Source: Chondrus crispus
Lineage: Eukaryota > Rhodophyta > Florideophyceae > Gigartinales > Gigartinaceae
Direction: 5' to 3'
DNA: 58,126 nucleotides
Assembly: GCF_000350225.1 (NCBI RefSeq)
Contig: NW_005179064.1
Span: 110,618-168,743, forward strand
In this document: positions 50,195 through 58,126 of the stretch, piece after piece
How the letters are laid out: each line of letters starts with the position of its first letter
How positions within the stretch are numbered: position 1 is the stretch's first letter
Notes under the pieces: generated by a model
The model's database searches: none
What the model was told of the DNA's origin: nothing
The model's input: only the letters and a program-made list of their open reading frames with translations
Translations under genes and position numbers: made by a program

Positions 50195-51760
50195 ATGACC
50201 AAACCAGAGCCATTGAGTTTCGATTCCGCCCTTGCCCATCTCTGCTCGGATGAGTGGGCACCAAGTGGCACCCACGTCGCGACTCGCCACAGCGATGAAG
50301 TACTTCGAGCACTTCTCCCCGCCTCGCGCACCGATGCAGGACGCGCTACACTAGGCGCTGCACCTCGCGCCATTGAGCACCTAGTGTGCATCTTCAAGGA
50401 CCCGCTGATATTCCACGAGCAGAACGGCGAGCTTGCTATCAGAGTTTTGCGCAACGTATGCGCCCGGTCCGTCGCTAATCAAGGACGCACGGCGCAGTAC
50501 GGAGCGCATGACCTGGTCCTAGATTGCATCGCCAAGCGTTTCGACTTCTGCGACAACGAGGCAGCTGCTGGGGATCATACCGCGCTGCGCAGAGTGGAAG
50601 ACGATGGCCTTGAGGATCATGGTCGCATGCGCCTGCCGTTTTTTGGCTTCGCCGTCGAGTTTCTGGTCAACTTCGTTACGTGCAACGTGGACAACGCCGA
50701 GCTGGTGTGGAGGAAGGCCTTCCCAGGCATATTGGGCAAGCTCCTGGAATGTGATAACCACGCTGCGGCATCTGCAGCGGCCGCGTTAGTACACAACTGC
50801 ATTGCCATCGTCCCGGACCGTATGAAAGACATTGTCAAAATTTGGTCAAATCCAGGTGACGGAAATCAATCGCTTACCCGCTCTCTCGTTGCCCAGATGA
50901 AAAACTCAGAAGAAAATGGCAAGCAGCATGAAAAGTTTATGTGGTCTTTCATGATTATTCGTCGTTTAATCGGTGCCTCATTTTTGGAGAATTCCTTTGA
51001 AGCCCTGGGCCCCTCACTCGACAGAATCGCTTCATCGTCAACTGGATTTTCGGAGCATCAGGAAACATTCCTGCAAATATTAGAGGCTGCGGCAAGTAAG
51101 TCAGCAGAAGTTCCGAATGAGACGGAGGATGACACCGCCGAACTTGTTATCCCCGAAAACAGCCTTGCTTTCTTCGCAGAGTTGTTCGAGGCCGCCATGT
51201 TAAAATCGCATGCTGAAATTCTCAGAACGACTGGAAGCATCATTGGATCCGTCATCATAGTTTCCGAGGACTCTGCAAAACTTGATGTGTTGAGAATGCG
51301 CTCTGTCAAAGTTGCGATCAGTGTATTGCACGCAATATCAGGTGGCGAAGGCAATGTCGGAACTTCTGCGACCAGTCTGGGTGGCGAGGAGTTGGCTAGA
51401 ATAGACAACGCTGTGGTGTTGAGCGGTTTGAGGGGAATTATGGTTCGTACTATTGCCATATGCTGCGATATGTCGAAAGCGGCACAGGATTCGGTACGCA
51501 AGTTGCAAGGGATCCCCCCAGTGTTGAGTGCCCTTTCCTACGAAAAAGATTCGTCCAAAAATCCGTTCCTGCGAGAATGGGCAATTCTTGCAGTACGAAA
51601 TTTGACCCTCGGGAACAAAGAAAATGCTCAAGAGATCTCAGGTTATGAACTGGCTGGTGTACAAAATGATTCAGAACTTCTCCACAAAACTGGTCTTGAG
51701 GCGTACATGGACGAGAAAACGGGAAGGCCAAAACTGCGAGTAAAACGCACTCCCGCATAG
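50195..51760 (+). CDS. ataxin-10 domain protein
   Basis: A 521-aa armadillo-like helical protein. The C-terminal block FLREWAILAVRNLTLGNKEN is the hallmark of the ataxin-10 domain. Earlier helical repeats include LACRVL-type segments such as LGAAPRAIEHLVCIFKDPLI. The family is linked to cytokinesis and centriole/cilium functions in animals and protists; role here is inferred only. The start is the ATG giving MTKPEPLSFDSAL; an ATG 54 codons upstream would add a His/Thr/Arg-rich segment that does not look like protein. Single exon. Confidence 0.82.
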   Translation: MTKPEPLSFDSALAHLCSDEWAPSGTHVATRHSDEVLRALLPASRTDAGRATLGAAPRAIEHLVCIFKDPLIFHEQNGELAIRVLRNVCARSVANQGRTAQYGAHDLVLDCIAKRFDFCDNEAAAGDHTALRRVEDDGLEDHGRMRLPFFGFAVEFLVNFVTCNVDNAELVWRKAFPGILGKLLECDNHAAASAAAALVHNCIAIVPDRMKDIVKIWSNPGDGNQSLTRSLVAQMKNSEENGKQHEKFMWSFMIIRRLIGASFLENSFEALGPSLDRIASSSTGFSEHQETFLQILEAAASKSAEVPNETEDDTAELVIPENSLAFFAELFEAAMLKSHAEILRTTGSIIGSVIIVSEDSAKLDVLRMRSVKVAISVLHAISGGEGNVGTSATSLGGEELARIDNAVVLSGLRGIMVRTIAICCDMSKAAQDSVRKLQGIPPVLSALSYEKDSSKNPFLREWAILAVRNLTLGNKENAQEISGYELAGVQNDSELLHKTGLEAYMDEKTGRPKLRVKRTPA

Positions 51761-52001
51761 AGGCAAAGTCATACAAAAGTCTTTACATTAATATATTATT
51801 TGTCCCATCGTCATCGTAAATAAATGAAAGATGAAACTTCACTCGTTTTAGCACAAGACTATTGTTATCAAGCGACTCCCCTACGGTGAGTACGAAATAT
51901 CATCAGAAGCAAGGGTTACAAGCCTTCTAAGTTTAATATGAGACTCCACGCATTCCTCGTAGTCTTAACATGGCAAACCCCCGCATGAAATCTGAGAACA
52001 T

Positions 52002-52850
52002 CTAATCTGTAGCGAGCTTTTGAACAATAGAGATATGAGTATCCGTAAACTTATTGGCGTGAGAGCGATAAGACAGACGAACAAGCGGCGGAAGTATCCT
52101 TTGCCAAGCGGATAAAACCTCGTCTGTCATACCCCTTGACACGACACACAAGTGCAGTCGTTTGAAGTCTGCGTCTCCAGTCTTATTTAAGAAGGAGGCC
52201 AGTTTTTTTTCAATAGACTTACCATCCCTGCGCTTGTAATTTTCCTCAATCACCAGTGGAACGTTGTTCTCAAACTTCTCCAGGCACTCAACAATGGGAT
52301 GCATATCAACCAAAGCTTTGATGATTTTGGCCATTGTTTCATCAGGTGGTCTGCGGCTCAACTGGCTGTAAACGGTATCGAAATTGGAAAGCATAGTGGA
52401 TACTTTTTGGCTCAGTTGCAATTGGGCGGCCTCGTCCAGCTCATCTGGTAGCTTTCCGCGCTTCATAACCCATGGTATAAGGATTTTTTCATGCGCATCG
52501 CATGCGACTTCCATGAAAGACGAGAATAAGTCCCACCACGAGAAGAACATCTCCAAGTCTGCAGTCCTCAAATCTTGAATGCGCTTCTGCATTGAATCAA
52601 TCATGTTGTACAAATCTATGAGTTCCCTCCGTATACCATTATGCAACCTAGCAAAGACATCCAGTGCCCAGCTTGAACCAAGTGGAACAAGGTTCAGTCC
52701 ATCCGGACGTCTGTAGTTGAGAAGGGCAGAGCTTAATCTCGCGCTTTTTCGAGGGGCGGCGTTCGCATTGAGAAAATCTGAAGCCATAAACAATGCATCT
52801 TCCGTGTCATTCTTCTTCGGGTCATATAGTACCTTTCCTGTTTCTCCCAT
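52002..52850 (-). CDS. hemerythrin-like (HHE domain) protein
   Basis: A 282-aa helical protein. ARLHNGIRRELIDLYNMID and FFSWWDLFSSFMEVACDAHE match the first and second helices of HHE/hemerythrin-like cation-binding domains, which place His and Glu ligands for a di-metal site; further ligand residues cannot be assigned by eye. No F-box, zinc finger or transmembrane segment is found, so it looks like a stand-alone domain. The ATG at 52850 gives MGETGKVLYDP. Convergent with the ataxin-10-like gene. Confidence 0.6.
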   Translation of the reverse strand: MGETGKVLYDPKKNDTEDALFMASDFLNANAAPRKSARLSSALLNYRRPDGLNLVPLGSSWALDVFARLHNGIRRELIDLYNMIDSMQKRIQDLRTADLEMFFSWWDLFSSFMEVACDAHEKILIPWVMKRGKLPDELDEAAQLQLSQKVSTMLSNFDTVYSQLSRRPPDETMAKIIKALVDMHPIVECLEKFENNVPLVIEENYKRRDGKSIEKKLASFLNKTGDADFKRLHLCVVSRGMTDEVLSAWQRILPPLVRLSYRSHANKFTDTHISIVQKLATD

Positions 52851-54558
52851 TCTGCAGTCGCCTTCAACTTCTACCGCAGTCCATAGACGTCAACGGGCTC
52901 TCCTTCTTTGGAAGAATGTGAACGAATAGTGACAAAACCAGGGAGAAGAGGGAAATTGGATTTCAAGCTGCTCCATGCAACTATGTTTGTCAGTCTTGAA
53001 AAAGTGAGAGTGATTTAAACACAGTAGAACCTCAAAAGCAAAACGAATGCGTCGCACATATGCTGCTTCATTTTGTTATCAGTTATCACTTAAACGAATG
53101 CATGATGAGTCTCGGTGGCTCTCTAAAAATTAGGTTACCCTCGTCTAAACCATATATAAAAAAACCCTCCAGCTGACAGAATGTAAACAGGACTGTGACT
53201 TTTGGTAGTATTGAAAGATTTTTGTGAATGCAGAGCGTAACTTCTGCCTAGAATACTCGGAATGCTCATGTATTAGTTTTAAACATAATGTTTATATCTT
53301 TTACCAGAAGCTTCGTAGCTCTACTTTGAAACTGTTCTCACCGAGGCGGAATTTGGAGGTTAAAATGAAAGGGAAGAATACCCAGGTTTGTACTACTTTG
53401 AGACTGTTTTCAATCGAGATGCATATACGGATTTCACAAAAAGAGAAGGTGATAACTGCGAAAACATCTGAACTAGTCGTTCGGAACTATGAAAAATTTG
53501 GGTACGGTATAAATCCACAAATCTGTAAACCGCCAGATCAGAGTTCAGTGCTTTCAAACATTTACGTTCTGTTCGCAACTCTTCTCCATGATATGCAAAA
53601 ATGACAGCCTCGCCGATGTAGACAACATAGCGTACAGAGAAGAAGTTGCTGTGTACTCCAAATTTATGTAAAAACATTTGCGGAGTTAAGCAACTCATCC
53701 CAAAACTGAACGAGAAATGGAATACTACACCCAACGGTCTGCATGTATTTGTCGGAATGGTTCTTGCAACTACTGCAGAGGTAATACTATATCCTGTACA
53801 CTATCATGATTCTCGTATAGTCAAGCACGTCACTTTAACGTGAAATGCAGCTATAATAATAATGTTGTTTCCTCATACAGTAATTGTTCTTTCTATGTAC
53901 TGCAGTGTTTTCGGAGTTGTAACTGCCTGTCTACTTGGCAACAATAAACGGTAAAAAACAAAAAACCCTTATTTTTTTAGCTTTCCAAAAAGCAAGCAGC
54001 TGTATTATTCAGTATGACAAGAAAACCTGCGTCTAGCGTGGCACGACACAGTGGTGCTGTAGAACACTTCAATTATGTAGTGTGCACTGAGAAAAAATAA
54101 GACTGGAATTTGAGTCCCTGCCAGCCTGGCGGCTGGGCCGGGGTTTGTTGACAAAAACGTACAGTCTCCTGCTGCATCCAAAACGACCCCTCTCCTCCTA
54201 CTCCGATGGTGACGCGAGCATTGTCTTTAGGCTAGCATCGCAATTGACTAGTTGCCCCTCACACAAACCCGAACATCTTTTTCGCCAACAGTGGCTTTGG
54301 CTTCAGGCCTGTCAACGTTGGCACAAGCCACCATTAATCGCAATCGCAATTTCTCGCTGGACCTGTTCTACTTCCTGAGAGCCTTTGCCTTTGACCGAAC
54401 CTTCAGTTTCTCACCCTCACACAATTTCCACTCAGCGGATATACAGGTGTGATCCAAGTCACTTTTTGCTACCTCGCAGCGACAGCGTGGTAGAACAAGG
54501 AAATCAGATTCAGTTGAATTGAATCGCCTCCTTTACTGCTCGTCGATAGCTTATCGGC
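52851..54558. other. AT-rich 1.7-kb intergenic region
   Basis: Clearly AT-richer than the flanking genes, especially about 53,000-54,100. Short open frames, for example 53224-53604 (+) and 53734-53393 (-), lack recognisable similarity. A TACAGTA occurs at 53876-53882. No repeat or RNA gene is identified. Confidence 0.5.
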
Positions 54559-55656
54559 ATGAGCAGCGCTGCAACTTACGAGATAGCAAACACCGACGAG
54601 CTGGAGGCTCTTGGGAGGGACGATGTCGCGTTTGACACAAGCGCTGGTCTTGGACCAGATGAAAGCGTGCGTCAGGAGGATGTGGATGCAACATCCTCGC
54701 CCAAACGGCGCGTGTGCATCGTGCTAGTAATTGCAGTGATATCGCTTGCAGTCATCGCAACGTTCCTGGGGGTGTTTCTGTCGAGGAAGCGGACATCTGA
54801 CAACTCGGAAGTTCCTGCTATGCCAGATCCTGGACTCTCAGCCGGCGATACCTCTCCGCCTGCCTCAGAACCTGAAGCTCCCCCTGGTGATTCGGATGAC
54901 TTGAAACCTGCGGCACCCAAGGAAGTGAAGATATATGCGATCAATGTATTGGATTCGAAGCCACATGACACAAGGGCATTCACGCAGGGTTTCGAGTACG
55001 CAAACGGTGTGTTTTATGAAAGTACCGGGATACGAGGGAAGTCATCTTTGCGAAAAGTTGATATTGACAGCGGGAAAGTTATTCAAAAGTATGAGATACC
55101 GGACATGAGATTGTTCGGGGAGGGTATGACGCTGCACACGACTCATCATATCTTCATGCTGACATGGCAATCGGGGCGTGGGTTGGTGTTTAACCAGTCT
55201 ACGTTTGAGGTGATCAAGGAGTGGAAGTATGAAGGAGAAGGGTGGGGGCTGTGCATGGACCGGGTAAAGGATGAGGTGTACATGAGCGATGGAACGGACC
55301 AGCTTCGGGTGTTAGAGCCGGACAATCTTTCGGAATTGAGGAGGGTGAATGTGACTCTGCGTGGAAAGAAAGTGAGGAACCTGAACGAGCTCGAATGGGT
55401 TTGCGGAGAAGTTTGGGCAAACGTCTGGCAGACGTCGCAGATATATCGGATTGATCCGGTGAGCGGACGGGTGAAATCGATTATCAAGGCGGACTCAATT
55501 CCATTAGCCAAGGATAAATTGTCATCCAATGATGTGTTGAATGGAATTGCGTTTGATAGAGCTTCGGGTCGTTTATGGTTAACTGGAAAGCTTTGGCCTG
55601 CCATCTACCAAGTTTCCATCACGGACGATACTTTAGATGTCTCAAATTGTAAATAA
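54559..55656 (+). CDS. plant-type glutaminyl cyclotransferase, membrane-anchored (copy 1)
   Basis: A 365-aa enzyme predicted to convert N-terminal Gln to pyroglutamate. Residues 52-74 form a membrane anchor after a basic segment, suggesting a type II protein facing the secretory lumen; a Pro/Glu/Ser linker follows. The catalytic domain is a five-bladed beta-propeller of the plant/bacterial type. Motifs shared with the next gene: FTQGFEY, ESTGIRGKSSLR, FGEGMTL, YEGEGWG, RNLNELEW, EVWANVW, DVLNGIAFD and LTGKLWP. First ATG, no intron. Confidence 0.85.
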   Translation: MSSAATYEIANTDELEALGRDDVAFDTSAGLGPDESVRQEDVDATSSPKRRVCIVLVIAVISLAVIATFLGVFLSRKRTSDNSEVPAMPDPGLSAGDTSPPASEPEAPPGDSDDLKPAAPKEVKIYAINVLDSKPHDTRAFTQGFEYANGVFYESTGIRGKSSLRKVDIDSGKVIQKYEIPDMRLFGEGMTLHTTHHIFMLTWQSGRGLVFNQSTFEVIKEWKYEGEGWGLCMDRVKDEVYMSDGTDQLRVLEPDNLSELRRVNVTLRGKKVRNLNELEWVCGEVWANVWQTSQIYRIDPVSGRVKSIIKADSIPLAKDKLSSNDVLNGIAFDRASGRLWLTGKLWPAIYQVSITDDTLDVSNCK

Positions 55657-56372
55657 AGAGCGACAGGCACTATTGAAAAGTAGCGTTGGAGACTGAGATG
55701 AGTAGTTGGTGGTCATTTGCAAGGATGAAGTGCTGAACGATGGTGTTGAACGGCTGTGTTGGTATTGTTGAAAGTGTCTTCCCTGCATATCTTACGTGTG
55801 CAACTCTTTCGAAGCGAAGCAAGATGATTGCGTTTTCGGTGCGGCGCTTGGCGACAGAAGCATTGGACCGAGGAGCGATGCTACTTTATGATAGGAGCCT
55901 GCCTCTCTACGACGTCCTATGGTGACTAACAAACTGTTTGCATGAGAATTTGGAGAAACACTTTGGAAAATGAATAAAGAGGTGCCATAGCCCGATGGCT
56001 ATCCTTACAGTACATGCCATGACTGTAAGCTTTGGCCGGGAGTATCCGACGAGGCTACTCGCAACGCGTTTTTCAACAAACTGTACCCTCGGGTACAGTA
56101 GAATCTCGGTGCCACGCATGCACAGCCCTGGCCCGGACCCCTGGCCCGGACCCAATGTTTAACTTAATGTGTACCTTATCATATACCTTACATCTTTATT
56201 TACAACAGAGCTAAGACCCAGACCCTTTTGGGTCAAAGCGGACCCAAGAGCGCCGCCTTTTGTACGGAAATTGCTTGACACGGAGCAGAGCACCATGGCC
56301 GCCTTGCTTCTGCCTCTCGCAGTCTTTGAGCAGCAGTCGCCCGTGGCCTGGGACAATGCCTAGATCCTTGTC
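55657..56372. other. intergenic region between glutaminyl cyclotransferase copies
   Basis: 716 nt holding two TACAGTA heptamers (56006-56012, 56094-56100) and a tandem 13-bp cctggcccggacc duplication (about 56131-56156). No gene is seen. Confidence 0.5.
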
Positions 56373-57506
56373 ATGAACGCCTCGCGCCTGCCCTGCTTTT
56401 CATTCTGCCCATATCAAGCACTTTCTGTGCGCACCGAAGTCGCCGGGCGCCCTCTCTGCAGTGCCATGAGGAAACGGCGCCCGCTCAAACCCACCTCTCG
56501 TCTGGAAGGAAAAGCCGCCGCAAACACTGTGTCACGCCTCAAGGATGCCCCGGGCACACCAGCAGCACTAGCCATTGCCTTCACTGCCATTGTCACAGTC
56601 GTGGGGCTGCTGGCGGCCCGAGCCGCCCAAACTCCCGCCCTCAGAAACCCACACGCCGTCAAGGGCGGTCAGCTTGCCTCATTGCCTCGTGCTCCTGTGT
56701 ACTCTACAACCGTCTTGGCAGAGTACACTCATGACTACGAGGCCTTTACTCAAGGACTCACATGCCACAACGGACAACTTTTCGAATCAACCGGCCTCCG
56801 CGGTCGCTCCTCTCTACGCCATGTAGATGTAGAGACGGGCACCGTCATAAAAGCCCATCACTTGGACAGCGCTGACTTTGGAGAGGGGCTTGCCATTGTC
56901 GGCGAGAACGGAGACAAGATCGTGCAGCTCGTCTGGAAGACAGGAAAGGGCTATGTCTACAACCGAGAGGACCTCACCCCAGAGTCTGAGTTTTCCTACG
57001 AGGGCGACGGCTGGGGTATAGCCTCTTGGCCCGGAAAGAGTCACGAGGTCTTTCTCAGTGACGGCTCCTCTCGCATTCGCGTGTATCGACTCGTCGATGG
57101 CGCCTTGGTAAAGCTTCGTGAGTTCACCGTCCGGGACGGGCTCAAGGATGTCGGCTTGCTGAATGAGCTGGAGATCGTCGGAGACGAGCTCTGGGCCAAC
57201 GTCTGGCTCTCCAGTTTTATCGCGAGGATCGACCCGCAGACGGGCACCGTCGTCAGCTGGCTTGACCTGCAGAACATCCTGGATAAGTCGGCCATTCCAA
57301 AAGGCCATGAGGTTGATGTCCTGAATGGAATTGCCTACGACAATTTAAAACGACGAGTGTACGTGACGGGGAAACTTTGGCCAAGGATGTATTCTATTCA
57401 AGTCTCCGATAAAAGGGTGGCCGATAACATCGAGAGAGCTGGAAATGCCTTTTTCCTGGACCCCAATCGCGTCAAGTACGTGCACGAGTCGATCATTGGA
57501 ATGTAA
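56373..57506 (+). CDS. plant-type glutaminyl cyclotransferase, membrane-anchored (copy 2)
   Basis: A 377-aa paralogue of the previous gene with the same propeller motifs (FTQGLTCHNG, ESTGLRGRSSLRH, FGEGLAIV, YEGDGWGI, LLNELEIVGDELWANVW, DVLNGIAYD, VTGKLWPRMY). An anchor lies at 63-82 (PAALAIAFTAIVTVVGLLAA), and a C-terminal extension of about 25 residues is absent from copy 1. An ATG at 56466 would shorten the N-terminus to a basic tail plus anchor and may be the real start. It is distinctly more GC-rich than copy 1, so the duplication is not recent or the copies have drifted in composition. Confidence 0.85.
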   Translation: MNASRLPCFSFCPYQALSVRTEVAGRPLCSAMRKRRPLKPTSRLEGKAAANTVSRLKDAPGTPAALAIAFTAIVTVVGLLAARAAQTPALRNPHAVKGGQLASLPRAPVYSTTVLAEYTHDYEAFTQGLTCHNGQLFESTGLRGRSSLRHVDVETGTVIKAHHLDSADFGEGLAIVGENGDKIVQLVWKTGKGYVYNREDLTPESEFSYEGDGWGIASWPGKSHEVFLSDGSSRIRVYRLVDGALVKLREFTVRDGLKDVGLLNELEIVGDELWANVWLSSFIARIDPQTGTVVSWLDLQNILDKSAIPKGHEVDVLNGIAYDNLKRRVYVTGKLWPRMYSIQVSDKRVADNIERAGNAFFLDPNRVKYVHESIIGM

Positions 57507-57821
57507 AATACAAACGGAACGTGTAGGTAGAGCCTCGTGTATGTTGTTGGTTGCTGTGCCGCCGGCAGAAACGTTTTCGAAATCAACACGCTGCAGCTCT
57601 CATATGGTTGGCCCTGCTGATTGAGGCGGCGGCCGCGCGACCACCACACAAAAGCACGACGTGCCATGAGTGCCCGAACGGACGATGATACCGCAACGGG
57701 CGCCAGGTGGAAAGTCATTAGTTAACGTCAGCGTCGCGAAAATTGCAGTAGGGGCACTCGGTCCTCAAGGGCTACGAACACAGCGGGGACACACCCTACA
57801 CCATTCCGCGACGGTGCAAGC
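57507..57821. other. intergenic region
   Basis: A 315-nt convergent spacer between glutaminyl cyclotransferase copy 2 and the peroxiredoxin-like gene. No feature recognised. Confidence 0.5.
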
Positions 57822-58126
57822 TCAGGCAGCGGTGGCACTCTTACAAGCGTCGCAAACCTCTTTATAAAGTTGATCGACGGGGACGTGATCGCCGGCAAAC
57901 ATATCTGTATGAAACAAGCTAACCGTTCCATCCTTGGCCACCAAGACGGCGCCGCCCTGCTGAAACGCGTCCGTCGGCAAGCGTCTCCACGTCTGTCTAT
58001 TGCCCTCCCCCAAGCTAGCGACGACCTTGCGCAGCGCGTCGCCGGTGAACGTGCTCGCGAGCCCCTTGCGGAAGCGGAGCGCCGCGTACGTGGCGCGCGC
58101 GGGGTCGGTGAACATGTCGCCCTGCC
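57822..58126 (-). CDS. peroxiredoxin-like (AhpC/TSA-type, PRXL2-like) protein, 5'-truncated by the window edge
   Basis: Only the last 101 residues or so are present and the frame continues past 58126. FTDPARATYAALRFRKG and FQQGGAVLVAKDGTVSLFH are typical of thioredoxin-fold AhpC/TSA-type antioxidant (PRXL2/AAED1) proteins. The N-terminal Cys motif that would decide activity is outside the window. Ends with a Cys pair (VCDACK). Confidence 0.6.
   Translation of the reverse strand, partial: QGDMFTDPARATYAALRFRKGLASTFTGDALRKVVASLGEGNRQTWRRLPTDAFQQGGAVLVAKDGTVSLFHTDMFAGDHVPVDQLYKEVCDACKSATAA

Noticed and set aside
53224..53734. Overlapping open frames in the AT-rich interval
   Set aside because: Short, on both strands at once, and without recognisable similarity, as expected by chance where stops are unevenly placed.
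1..58126. CRISPR arrays, insertion sequences, prophage or toxin genes
   Set aside because: No repeat-spacer pattern, transposase, integrase or bacterial operon structure is seen; gene content and introns are eukaryotic.

Overview
The window reads as nuclear DNA of a photosynthetic eukaryote, most likely a unicellular red alga. Two adjacent genes look like nuclear-encoded photosystem II subunits: a PsbQ-like protein with a twin-arginine lumen signal, and a single-span PsbW-like protein. Alongside them are coproporphyrinogen oxidase, plant-type glutaminyl cyclotransferases and ordinary eukaryotic nuclear genes (Nup160, MCM9, XPD, RPB11, gamma-tubulin complex component, CHMP7). Introns are few and about 90-145 nt, with GTACGT/GTAAGT/GTGAGT-type donors and CTAAC- or CTGAC-like branch sites. 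The lineage is inferred from gene content; no rRNA or organelle marker is present.

Left part (1-25 kb). Two tandem reverse-strand paralogous bZIP regulators (180-1775 and 2220-3871) share an unfamiliar N-terminal domain. A multi-span membrane protein (5007-5981) faces an EFG1-like rRNA-processing gene (6277-6936). A BAR-domain gene with one intron (8209-9437) is divergent from a three-exon gene for an 89-aa membrane protein (10016-10512). Then come a Nup160 gene (10547-14620), a coiled-coil gene (15343-16882), a PH-domain protein kinase (17572-18939), the tail-to-tail psbQ-like/psbW-like pair (20229-21213), a mitochondrial-type carrier (21879-22952), and a fusion of three glutaredoxin domains to MsrA (23361-25031). 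A 794-nt run of N (25063-25856) follows.

Right part (25.8-58 kb). It starts with a 5'-truncated bromodomain gene, then a TOE1-like deadenylase, CHMP7 (three exons rebuilt here), RPB11 (two exons) and coproporphyrinogen III oxidase. Next are MCM9 and XPD, two DNA-maintenance helicase genes diverging from one 1-kb interval. A WD40/coiled-coil protein, a GCP3-like protein, an ataxin-10 family protein and a hemerythrin-like protein follow. The right end holds two tandem glutaminyl cyclotransferase paralogues and a peroxiredoxin-like gene cut by the window edge.

Genes mostly alternate strand, so intervals are convergent (often under 400 nt) or divergent (0.5-1.7 kb). Two composition classes are visible. 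The bZIPs, the membrane protein, the photosystem genes, the carrier and the Grx-MsrA fusion are GC-rich; most of these also have pyrimidine-rich leaders. The nuclear housekeeping genes are closer to 45-50% GC by eye. CACGTG G-boxes sit upstream of both bZIP genes and cluster upstream of the psbW-like gene. The heptamer TACTGTA/TACAGTA recurs in many intergenic regions. The least ordinary items are the bZIP pair, in which the normally invariant basic-region Arg is Asn in both copies, and the triple-glutaredoxin-MsrA fusion.
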